From Candidatus Omnitrophota bacterium (GTDB lineage: Bacteria > Omnitrophota > Gorgyraeia > Gygaellales > Profunditerraquicolaceae), in the NCBI GenBank assembly GCA_028712375.1, contig JAQTQG010000014.1, positions 1-33,873 on the forward strand: DNA of 33,873 nt, given 5' to 3'. Made by a program: the position numbers and the translations under genes. This document shows, piece by piece, positions 27,344 through 33,873 of this stretch (position 1 is the stretch's first letter; each line of letters opens with the position of its first letter). The notes beneath the pieces were generated by a model that was given only the letters and a program-made list of their open reading frames with translations, was not told the DNA's origin and made no database searches.

Positions 27344-27404
27344 ATACTTGCTCACACTAGCGTGTTCGTAAGTCAAGTGCTCATTAAATTCCTATTGCAA
27401 GTAT
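27344..27404. repeat. CTTAC/GTAAG-family hairpin upstream of gfo
   Basis: ATACTTGC (27344-27351) pairs with GCAAGTAT (27397-27404). Inside, ACTTGC also pairs with GTAAGT through a G-T pair, with ACAC-TAGC-GTGT at the tip. 27351-27384 matches 6901-6934 at 32 of 34 positions. Because the other copies are non-coding, the track's long gfo start (27317), which reads through this repeat, is very likely wrong. Confidence 0.8.
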
Positions 27405-27423
27405 CCCTTGGCTCTGCTATGAT
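27395..27423 (+). promoter_or_regulatory. Extended -10 promoter next to the gfo start
   Basis: TTGCAA (27395-27400), 17-nt spacer, TATGAT (27418-27423) with TGC before it. The expected transcription start falls at about 27430-27431, at the ATG itself, and no Shine-Dalgarno precedes that ATG. The -35 lies in the right arm of the repeat. Confidence 0.5.
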
Positions 27424-27430
27424 TTTAAAC

Positions 27431-28348
27431 ATGGATAAATTAAAAGTAGGAGTAATCGGGGTTGGGCACTTAGGCAGTATTCACGCTAAAATTTATAAAC
27501 ATCTTCCCGGCTGCACATTAGTCGGCGTATGCGACTCTGACCCGGCAAAGTTAAAAGAAGTATCCGGCTCCTTAAGGGTCCCCGGGTATAGCGATATCAG
27601 GCAGTTATTTGGCAAAATCGATGCTGCCAGCGTGGCTGTACCTACCCGCCTGCATTATAAGGTATCCGAAGAACTCCTTAAACACAATATACATCTTCTG
27701 GTAGAAAAGCCATTTACGGTTAACCTGGAAGAAGCGGATCAGCTGATAGAATTAGCAAAAGAACAAAACCTTATCTTGCAGGTTGGGCATATCGAAAGAT
27801 TCAATTCTGCTTTTACCGCTACACAAAAAATAATTAAAAGCCCTAAATTCATTGAATGCCACCGCCTCTCTTCTTTTCCTAACCGCTCGCTGGATGTAGG
27901 CGCGGTCCTTGATATTATGATCCATGATATCGATATCGTTTTAGGGCTGGTAGGCTCTCCCATCGAAAGAGTTGAATCAGTAGGAATTAATGTGCTGACT
28001 CCTTTTGAAGATATTGCTAACGCCCGCCTCACATTTAAAAACGGATGTATTGCTAACCTCACCGCCAGCCGTATATCCGATGAAACAATGCGCAAAATCC
28101 GGATATTTCAGGAAAATACTTACATCTCTCTAGATTATAAAAATGCGGAAGCCTGCGTATACCGTAAGCTTGCGGATAAAATCACCAAAGAACGCCTCCC
28201 TATTGAAAAAGAACAGCCTTTGCAAAAAGAACTGGCATCATTTGTCGACTGTGTAATCAATAAAAAAGAGCCCCTGGTTTCCGGGCCTGTCGCCAGAGAT
28301 GCCCTGGAAGTTGCTTTAACCATCCAAAAACAGATATGGCAGAAATGA
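27431..28348 (+). CDS. Gfo/Idh/MocA-family oxidoreductase, lipid A-linked
   Basis: NAD(P)-dependent sugar dehydrogenase family, 305 aa from the start chosen here. 'VGVIGVGHLGSIHA' (6-19) is the Rossmann motif, 'VEKPF' (91-95) carries the catalytic Lys, and 'DIMIHDIDI' (161-169) the Asp/His pair. I moved the start from 27317 to ATG 27431 because the extra N-terminal stretch is repeat DNA and the family normally begins right before the Rossmann strand. The gene overlaps lpxB (ATGA). A Gfo/Idh gene beside lpxB is seen in other Gram-negatives; GnnA, which oxidises the GlcNAc 3-position of UDP-GlcNAc for 3-amino lipid A, is one candidate role, but no GnnB transaminase is visible, so the substrate is open. 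Confidence 0.85.
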   Translation: MDKLKVGVIGVGHLGSIHAKIYKHLPGCTLVGVCDSDPAKLKEVSGSLRVPGYSDIRQLFGKIDAASVAVPTRLHYKVSEELLKHNIHLLVEKPFTVNLEEADQLIELAKEQNLILQVGHIERFNSAFTATQKIIKSPKFIECHRLSSFPNRSLDVGAVLDIMIHDIDIVLGLVGSPIERVESVGINVLTPFEDIANARLTFKNGCIANLTASRISDETMRKIRIFQENTYISLDYKNAEACVYRKLADKITKERLPIEKEQPLQKELASFVDCVINKKEPLVSGPVARDALEVALTIQKQIWQK

Positions 28349-29580
28349 ACCTGCTTAAAACCCTTTTCTTCAGAAAATTTGATAAGCGAAATACTCAAGC
28401 GGCCACCATCTGTTCACTTTCCACGGAAAACAATTTTAAGCCGCGGAGTGTAAGAAAAATTTTTATTGTTTGCGGGGAGCCCTCCGGAGACCTTCTGGCG
28501 GGTAACCTTGTATCGGCAATGCAAAAAATCAATCCGCAAATAAAATTCTGCGGCGTAGGCGGTTTACGCCTGGCTGAAACACAAACAAAAATCCTCTACG
28601 ATATCGGCGAATTATCAGTTATGGGTTTTTTCGATGTTTTAAAAAAACTGCCTAAATTTTTACAGTTAAAAAAAATAATCTTAAAACAGATCGAAACCGC
28701 TAAACCGGATTGCTTAATTTTGGTCGACTTTTCCGGTTTTAACCTGCGCCTGGCAAAAGCAGTCAACAAACGCATACCGGTTATTTACTATGTCAGCCCG
28801 CAAATCTGGGCTTCCCGGGAAGGCAGAATAAACTGTATAAAAAAATTTATCTCAAAAATCTTCGTGCTTTTTAAATTCGAAGAAGAGTTCTACAAACAGC
28901 GCCAAATACAAGCAACCTGGGTAGGGCACCCTTTAATAGATTTAGTAAAACCATCGGCAGAAAAAAACGGCTTACTGGATACCTCCGGAATAAATCCTGA
29001 TAAAAAAATTATTGCTTTGCTTCCCGGTTCACGTAAACAAGAAATCAGGTTAATCCTGCCGATAATGCTTAAAGCTGCCAGCCTCATTAATAAAACAATC
29101 CCCCAAACACAATTTATCATTGCTAAAGCCCCGAACCTGGATACCCGGATATACCTGGCGGAATGTAAAAAATTTGCTTTGGATTTAAAAATTATTAATG
29201 GCCGGACGCATGACTGCCTGAACATTGCGCAGGCCAGCATGGTTTGTTCAGGTACTGCTACTTTAGAAGCAGCAATCATACAAAAACCCTTTGTAATTGT
29301 ATACAAAACTAATCTGTTTAATTATTTACTCTACCGGCCGCAGATAAAAGTCCCTTACATCGGGATGGCCAACATTGTGGCAGGAAAAAAAGTAGTCCCG
29401 GAATTTATCCAATTCGGCGCCCGGCCGGAAGCAATTGCCGGTTCCATTGTTGAATTATTACAAAACCCTCTCTCTGCCAGCCAGATGAGCAAGGAATTAA
29501 AAATTATAAAAGATACTCTGGGGGCTCCCGGAGCAGCAGAACGGGCAGCTAAACTCATTTTAGACTTTCTTCAAAAATAA
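28345..29580 (+). CDS. lpxB: Lipid-A-disaccharide synthase
   Basis: Joins UDP-2,3-diacylglucosamine with lipid X to form the lipid A disaccharide at the inner membrane face. 'FIVCGEPSGDLLAGNL' marks the usual N-terminus, followed by 'SVMGFFDVLKKLPKFL', 'YYVSPQIWAS', 'VGHPLID', 'LLPGSRKQEI' and 'CSGTATLEAA'. I start at ATG 28345 (ATGA overlap with gfo); ATG 28336 is also open. Either way about 36 residues ('LLKTLFFRKFDKRN...') precede the normal start. There is no in-frame standard start codon closer to 'RKIFIVCGE', so the extension appears real. The stop codon lies inside the left arm of the palindrome 29576-29639. Confidence 0.93.
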   Translation: MNLLKTLFFRKFDKRNTQAATICSLSTENNFKPRSVRKIFIVCGEPSGDLLAGNLVSAMQKINPQIKFCGVGGLRLAETQTKILYDIGELSVMGFFDVLKKLPKFLQLKKIILKQIETAKPDCLILVDFSGFNLRLAKAVNKRIPVIYYVSPQIWASREGRINCIKKFISKIFVLFKFEEEFYKQRQIQATWVGHPLIDLVKPSAEKNGLLDTSGINPDKKIIALLPGSRKQEIRLILPIMLKAASLINKTIPQTQFIIAKAPNLDTRIYLAECKKFALDLKIINGRTHDCLNIAQASMVCSGTATLEAAIIQKPFVIVYKTNLFNYLLYRPQIKVPYIGMANIVAGKKVVPEFIQFGARPEAIAGSIVELLQNPLSASQMSKELKIIKDTLGAPGAAERAAKLILDFLQK

Positions 29581-29639
29581 AGGGACCGTTTCTATTTTTT
29601 AGAATTAAACTCAAGAAAAATAGAAACGGTCCCTTTATT
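29576..29639. terminator. 24-bp perfect palindrome, bidirectional terminator between lpxB and M48 protease
   Basis: Arms 29576-29599 and 29616-29639 are perfectly complementary over 24 bp with a 16-nt loop. The GC core (GGGACCG) is followed by a U-rich run (TTTCTATTTTT) on both strands, giving a terminator in both directions. The TAA of lpxB (29578-29580) and the TAA of the converging protease gene (29635-29637) both come from the arms. It resembles an inserted palindromic unit. Confidence 0.75.
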
Positions 29640-30768
29640 TATCTCTGGCTAGTTTTATGCGTTCATCAATCGGCGGATGGCTAAAGAAAAAAAACTTAAT
29701 TAGCGGATGCGGATTCCGGTCGGCAAGATTTTGTCCAGCCAGTTTTTCCATAAGGCTGATAAATGCTTCTTTGGCTTTCGTGACTTTTAACGCCAATAGA
29801 TCAGCATCTTTCTCGAATCTGCGGCTGACAAAATTCTCCAACGGCTGCATAAATATCCCAAAAAGCATAAAATACAGGAAAAGCAGCGGTAAACTGGATA
29901 ATTGCTCCAAAGAATGCAGCTTAAAAAATGCTAAAGCATAAATACTGGTTTTAAAAATCAGATAAAACAATCCCAAGGTAACCAGAGAATTTATAGCAAT
30001 TAATTTAAAAATATGTTTAAGACGGTAATGCGCAAATTCATGCGCCAGGATCACCTCGACCTCATCATGGGTATATTTATCTTTTAAGGTATCGGCAAGC
30101 AGTACGCGCTTAGTTTTACCCATCCCGGTGAAAGCCGCATTAGCCTTGAGCGACTTCCTGCTTAAATCAATCTGAAACACATCTAATAACTTAACTTGCA
30201 TTTTAGCGGCTAAACTAAAAATCCTCTGGCGCAAGATTTCATCATCCAGCTTTTTATATTTAAAGAATAATGGAATAATTAAAACCGGGGTTAGTTTAGC
30301 TAAAATTATGCTAAAAACTATCCAAAAAACAGAAACTACCAGCCACCATTGGCTAAAATGCCGCAAGATCCAGTAAAAGGATAAAATAAGGATCAAAGAA
30401 ATAATATACCCCAAGATCCCGGACTTGAGTTGATCCATCCACCAGGCCCCGATCTTTTGTTCAGAAAGTTTAAACTTATGTTCTAATTTAAAACTGGAAT
30501 AGAAAATAACCGGTAGATTAAATAAATAATAAAAGGCGAAGACAATCAACAGGAACACGCAAGTTAAAATAGAGTGCGTTAAACCGGCGCTTTTCAGGAA
30601 GTTTTCTAAAAATAAAGAAAGCCCTGAACCTAAGAAAATCAGGACCAGGGCTATACTATAAAACATATCGATAATACTTAGAACGTACTTCTGATGCGAA
30701 TAGCTTTTCGCTAAACTTGCTGGGTCTACGGCAAATAATGTAAACTTTGGCTTAAGAGCCGGCAACAT
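29635..30768 (-). CDS. M48-family membrane metalloprotease (Ste24/HtpX type)
   Basis: Integral membrane zinc protease, 377 aa. The zinc motif 'LAHEFAHYRLKH' has HExxH at 243-247, and Glu319 in 'RRFEKDADLLAL' is the likely third ligand; 'SHPPIDERI' near the C-terminus is typical of M48. The N-terminal part has several hydrophobic segments (about 35-57, 66-90, 117-135, 142-166) as in the M48 N-terminal domain of CAAX protease 1-like proteins. Such bacterial enzymes are thought to degrade damaged membrane or secreted proteins. The start follows the L27-like gene stop with no gap (TAAATG), so the two are co-translated. Confidence 0.9.
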   Translation of the reverse strand: MLPALKPKFTLFAVDPASLAKSYSHQKYVLSIIDMFYSIALVLIFLGSGLSLFLENFLKSAGLTHSILTCVFLLIVFAFYYLFNLPVIFYSSFKLEHKFKLSEQKIGAWWMDQLKSGILGYIISLILILSFYWILRHFSQWWLVVSVFWIVFSIILAKLTPVLIIPLFFKYKKLDDEILRQRIFSLAAKMQVKLLDVFQIDLSRKSLKANAAFTGMGKTKRVLLADTLKDKYTHDEVEVILAHEFAHYRLKHIFKLIAINSLVTLGLFYLIFKTSIYALAFFKLHSLEQLSSLPLLFLYFMLFGIFMQPLENFVSRRFEKDADLLALKVTKAKEAFISLMEKLAGQNLADRNPHPLIKFFFFSHPPIDERIKLARDK

Positions 30769-31017
30769 TTATTTCTTGGCTGCTTTGGTTACAGGCGCCA
30801 CATTAACAAAAGTGCGCAGTTTACCGTGGCTGGTTTTTTTACGGGTAAAATAAACCTTACCAGGGCAGGCAGCAAACAAAGTACCTAAACCGCGGACATT
30901 TACCCCCGCTTTATAGGTATCCACGCCGCGCACTAAAATTTCTCCGGTTTTCACCAGCTTGCCGCCGCTGGATTTAAGCGCTTTATCTTTTTTGGGAGTT
31001 GAAAAACCACCGATCAT
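30769..31017 (-). CDS. rpmA: Ribosomal protein L27-like, divergent N-terminus
   Basis: 82 aa. 'GGKLVKTGEILVRGVDTYKAG' (about 18-38) and 'LGTLFAACPGKVYFTRK' align by eye with the L27 core (GGQ-VxAGNILVRQRGTxxHPG; HTLFAxxDGxVxF). The usual N-terminus (AHKKxGGSxxNGRDSxxKRLGVKxxGG), which reaches the peptidyl-transferase centre, is replaced by a shorter 'MIGGFSTPKKDKALKSSGG'. It is not beside rplU or obg, where rpmA usually lies, but is coupled to an M48 protease. It may be the only L27 of this lineage or a paralogue. Ribosome site AAAGGA is 9 nt from the ATG. Confidence 0.75.
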   Translation of the reverse strand: MIGGFSTPKKDKALKSSGGKLVKTGEILVRGVDTYKAGVNVRGLGTLFAACPGKVYFTRKKTSHGKLRTFVNVAPVTKAAKK

Positions 31018-31100
31018 TGTAAAATCCTTTCGTTAGTGTTTTAGTAAGATTCTAAACGGCTAAACCATCCGTAATAAGACAAGATATTACCACAAATCTA

Positions 31101-32537
31101 TTAATTAAGCAACACTTCTTCGTCTTTATCCGGGATATGCACGTTCAACCCTTTTGATATTAATATGTCCGCCAGGGCCTGAGATTGCTCCAATTCTCCG
31201 TGCACTAAAAATATCCGCTTAAGCGGCCCGCCTGTCGCAGAGGCGGGCAGGCCCGCCTGTCGGCCAGACAGGCAACCGTCAACAAATTCCAACAGCTCTT
31301 CCTGGTCAGCATGCCCGGAAAAAGAGTTAATCACCACCACTTCCGCATTAAGCTCATACTCCACTCCAAATATTTTCACAAAAGGAACTTTCTCTACTAT
31401 CCTTCTGCCAAGTGTATCCTGAGCCATATAGCCCACCACTAAAATCATATTGCGTGAATCCTCGATATTATTCTGCAAATGATGCAATATCCTGCCGCTT
31501 TCACACATGCCGCTACCGGCAATAATAATCATCGGCCGCTTATCCGTATTCAGCGCCTTGGATTCTTTTTGGTCCCGGACAAAACGTAAATTTAATAGCT
31601 CAAAGGGATTATCCCCCCGGGCAAATGCCTGACGGGTTTTCTCATTTAAAAATTCCAGATGATATTTAAAAAGATCGGTAATATTAGTCGCCAGCGGGCT
31701 ATCCACATATATCGGCACTGAAGGAATAATCTTTTCTTTTAACAGTTCATTTAAAAAATAAATCACTTCCTGGGTCCGCTCTAAAGTAAAAGAAGGAATA
31801 AGCACCTTTCCCCCTCTTTTAATCGCGCGGGAAATTGCCTCTCTCAATTTAGACTGCGCTTCATCAATCGGCCGGTGCATTCTGCCGCCATAGGTAGATT
31901 CTAAAATTAAATAATCCAACCCCTGCGGAATCACCGGATTATTTAAAAGCGGCAGGTTTTTTCTTCCTAAATCCACAGCGTAACCTAAACGTATAGAGCG
32001 ATCACCATCTTTAATATCTAAAACAACCGTACCGGAACCTAAAATATGCCCGGCATCAACAATCGTAGCGAAGATGTCTTTGGCGATACAAAATCTCTGG
32101 TTATACGATATAGAACGAAATATCCGGGTAGCTTTGGAAGCCTCTTTGGCCGTGTACAAAGCTTTACGCAAAGGCAAATTCATCCGCCGGTTAATCTTAT
32201 TTACATAACGCACATCTTCTTCCTGGATCTTACCGGAATCCACCAGCATTAAATCCGCCAGATCCTTGGTGGCTGAAGTAGTATAAATTTTACAGCGTAA
32301 GCCCTGCTTGATTAAATTAGGAATATTACCGCAATGATCAATGTGCGCATGCGACAAAACCATTGCTTTAATCGTGCGTGGATTATAATGAAAAGTTGTG
32401 TTAATTTTATAAAATGCTTCACGATGCCCCTGGAAAAGGCCGGCATCCAGAAGGATATCGGTATTGCCAGCCGAAATTAAATGGCTGGAACCGGTAACCG
32501 TCTTTACCCCTCCTAAAAATTTTATTTTAACGGACAT
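31101..32537 (-). CDS. Metallo-beta-lactamase / beta-CASP RNase
   Basis: A zinc-dependent RNA-processing nuclease of the CPSF73/Ysh1-like group common in bacteria and archaea; 478 aa. 'LSHAHIDHCGNIP' has the HxHxDH ligands (63-68), 'DAGHILGSG' a further ligand, 'PSFTLERTQEVIYFL' starts the beta-CASP region, and 'GSGMCESGRILHHL', 'GHADQEELLEF' and 'FLVHGE' follow. Between 'FVDGC' and 'KRIFLVHGE' lie about 16 residues ('LSGRQAGLPASATGG') encoded by two GC-rich palindromes (31226-31273), an in-frame repeat insertion. The site is a surface loop near the C-terminus in family members, so the enzyme may remain active. carB lies upstream, 63 nt away. Confidence 0.93.
   Translation of the reverse strand: MSVKIKFLGGVKTVTGSSHLISAGNTDILLDAGLFQGHREAFYKINTTFHYNPRTIKAMVLSHAHIDHCGNIPNLIKQGLRCKIYTTSATKDLADLMLVDSGKIQEEDVRYVNKINRRMNLPLRKALYTAKEASKATRIFRSISYNQRFCIAKDIFATIVDAGHILGSGTVVLDIKDGDRSIRLGYAVDLGRKNLPLLNNPVIPQGLDYLILESTYGGRMHRPIDEAQSKLREAISRAIKRGGKVLIPSFTLERTQEVIYFLNELLKEKIIPSVPIYVDSPLATNITDLFKYHLEFLNEKTRQAFARGDNPFELLNLRFVRDQKESKALNTDKRPMIIIAGSGMCESGRILHHLQNNIEDSRNMILVVGYMAQDTLGRRIVEKVPFVKIFGVEYELNAEVVVINSFSGHADQEELLEFVDGCLSGRQAGLPASATGGPLKRIFLVHGELEQSQALADILISKGLNVHIPDKDEEVLLN
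31226..31273. repeat. Pair of GC-rich palindromes inserted in the beta-CASP RNase gene
   Basis: GCCCGCCT-GTCGCAG-AGGCGGGC (31226-31248) and GCCTGTC-GGCCA-GACAGGC (31255-31273) stand next to each other. The GCCTGTC motif also runs across the first hairpin. GC content far exceeds the surrounding gene. The length keeps the reading frame. Confidence 0.85.
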
Positions 32538-32600
32538 AATTATAATTTTATTGCGTTAGGGTAACTTTACTTATAAATTATAAAAAACTTGGCTGTAAAA

Positions 32601-33873
32601 TTATTTATCGTAAGTAGAATAAAAATAAGGAGTATGCGCCTTAAACTCCGCCGCGCAAGTATCTACCAGTTTAAAATCCGGCAGGATATCCAAAGATTTT
32701 CTTAAATTATAAATCTCCGGCTCACTCATGGCTAAAAGCTGGCTTAACTGCTTATCACTAAAACCATATTCTTTGGCTTTCTTCAAAAGCTCAGGAGAAA
32801 GATTATGCTTATTCTTAAGCAGTTCTTTCTCACAATCAATAATTTCTTTGATATTATGCAGAAACCAGCGGTCAATCTTAGTTAAATCATGAATTATTTC
32901 AATATCCAGTTTGGCACGAAAAGCATCGCCAATATAAAAAATCCTTTCTGCGTTGGGCTGCCTTAATTTCAGGTAGATTTTTTCCAGAAGCTCATGTCCA
33001 ACTTTAATCTCTTCTTGATTTTTAAAAAGAATGCTTTCTAAGCCGAATTTTTTAAGCTCCAAAGCCCGCAGGCCTTTCTGCAGCGCTTCCTTAAAGGTGC
33101 GCCCGATCGCCATCGCTTCGCCGACTGATTTCATCGATATCCCTAAAGTGCTGTCGGCCAAGGCAAATTTTTCAAAAGTAAACCGCGGAATTTTTACTAC
33201 ACAATAATCGATCGCCGGCTCAAAACAAGCAGGCGTCAGGCGGGTAATATCATTAGGAATCTCATCCAGAGTATACCCCACAGCAAGCTTGGCGGCGATT
33301 TTAGCAATCGGAAAACCTGTAGCTTTTGACGATAAAGCTGAACTGCGTGAAACGCGGGGATTCATCTCAATCACCACCATTCTGCCGTTTTCCGGGTTCA
33401 CAGCGAATTGGATATTGGAACCACCGGTAGAAACACCGATCTCACGGATACAGGCCATAGCCGCATTACGCATTATTTGATACTCCTTATTCGTAAGCGT
33501 CTGAATCGGCGCCACAGTAATACTATCTCCGGTATGCACCCCCATCGGATCAAAATTTTCAATCGTGCAGATAACCACTACATTATCTTTTAAGTCCCGC
33601 ATTACTTCTAACTCGAATTCTTTCCATCCGATAACCGATTCTTCAACTAAAATTTCACTGATAATACTTGATTCCAATCCGCGCTTGGCTAAAACTTTGA
33701 ATTCCTCAATATTGTAAGCAATAGATCCTCCGGCTCCCCCCATTGTGAAACTAGGCCGGATAATTATCGGAAAACCGATTTTTTTTGCTATCGCCACCGC
33801 TTCCTCTAAATTATAAGCCTGGTCACTTTTGGGCAGGTCCAAACCGATCTTTTTCATCGCCGCCTTAAATAGC
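32601..33873 (-). CDS. carB: Carbamoyl-phosphate synthase large subunit, first half; 5' end cut by window edge
   Basis: ATP-grasp synthetase that makes carbamoyl phosphate for arginine and pyrimidines. The track starts at an internal Met (33857); the frame is open to the window edge, reading '[10 protein letters not shown]', which is mid-protein in CarB. '[18 protein letters not shown]', '[18 protein letters not shown]' and '[16 protein letters not shown]' are the carboxyphosphate-domain motifs, followed by the helical oligomerisation domain and 'VDTCAAEF'. The gene then stops (TAA) right after 'FYSTYDK', where full CarB (about 1070 aa) continues into its second ATP-grasp half. No continuation exists in any frame before the next gene, so this is either a naturally split CarB (as in Aquifex and some methanogens) or a truncation. 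Confidence 0.92.
   Translation of the reverse strand, partial: LFKAAMKKIGLDLPKSDQAYNLEEAVAIAKKIGFPIIIRPSFTMGGAGGSIAYNIEEFKVLAKRGLESSIISEILVEESVIGWKEFELEVMRDLKDNVVVICTIENFDPMGVHTGDSITVAPIQTLTNKEYQIMRNAAMACIREIGVSTGGSNIQFAVNPENGRMVVIEMNPRVSRSSALSSKATGFPIAKIAAKLAVGYTLDEIPNDITRLTPACFEPAIDYCVVKIPRFTFEKFALADSTLGISMKSVGEAMAIGRTFKEALQKGLRALELKKFGLESILFKNQEEIKVGHELLEKIYLKLRQPNAERIFYIGDAFRAKLDIEIIHDLTKIDRWFLHNIKEIIDCEKELLKNKHNLSPELLKKAKEYGFSDKQLSQLLAMSEPEIYNLRKSLDILPDFKLVDTCAAEFKAHTPYFYSTYDK

Noticed and set aside
27317-27430. Long N-terminal form of the Gfo/Idh protein from ATG 27317
   Set aside because: The extra 38 residues are encoded by a repeat that is non-coding at its other sites, and the family starts directly at the Rossmann strand.
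28890-29306. 138-aa minus-strand ORF inside lpxB
   Set aside because: Frame shadow; no ribosome site and no family features.
31226-31273. Frameshift or pseudogene in the beta-CASP RNase
   Set aside because: The insert is in frame and all motifs on both sides are intact.

Overview
The window is a gene-dense bacterial chromosome segment that looks like a Gram-negative, free-living or anabolic lineage. My best guess is Candidatus Omnitrophota or a relative in the PVC superphylum. That rests on overall impression: outer-membrane genes (lpxB, an MsbA-type exporter), a short EF-Ts, moderate GC, no host-dependence signs, and many short structured repeats. It is inference, not a database result. Nearly everything is read from the minus strand; only a Gfo/Idh oxidoreductase and lpxB are on the plus strand. 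Two genes run off the window: rmuC at the left edge, which the ORF track misses because it has no stop in the window, and carB at the right.

Layout in the direction of transcription (right to left). The 5'-cut carB segment ends with a stop after the first synthetase half. Next come a beta-CASP RNase, an L27-like ribosomal protein and an M48 membrane protease. The plus-strand pair gfo/idh-lpxB converges on the protease across a 24-bp palindrome. An MsbA-like exporter diverges from gfo. Then follow rpsB-tsf-pyrH-frr (the classic order), three tRNAs (Lys, Leu, Gly), and a PTS block without a sugar permease (ptsN-yvcK-ptsH-ptsI). An AT-rich sugar nucleotidyltransferase comes next. The methyl cycle and glycolysis genes metK-ahcY-pfkA-class II aldolase follow. 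A branched-chain amino-acid block (ilvD-ilvB-ilvN-ilvC-leuA) runs into aroE, a prepilin peptidase, malQ, ttcA and rmuC. Several pairs overlap by 4 nt (ATGA), so much of this is probably polycistronic.

The most unusual content is in the spacers. Few are plain sequence. (1) A 75-81 bp element with 14-bp terminal inverted repeats (ATCCCGCACCTTCT) fills the ilvB-ilvN and ptsI-nucleotidyltransferase gaps, and diverged copies lie in tandem in rpsB-tsf. Its right arm supplies the Shine-Dalgarno sequence and the first two bases of the next start codon, so folding would hide the ribosome site. Its left arm lies within about 10 nt of the upstream stop and encodes the start of a small ORF (MNPxxS). (2) A composite element (a three-way-junction-like fold plus a nested palindrome) occurs before metK and before the rpsB promoter, and its stems differ between copies while keeping pairing. 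(3) A 'CTTAC...GTAAG' hairpin recurs in at least seven spacers. (4) Other palindromes are shared between spacers, sit inside a coding sequence (the beta-CASP RNase), or provide the stop codons of two convergent genes.

Other points: an apparently split CarB, an L27 lacking the usual N-terminal motif, a KARI without the usual NADPH-phosphate residues, a PfkA with GGNGS instead of GGDGS, and three candidate extended -10 promoters, one of which would give a nearly leaderless gfo mRNA.
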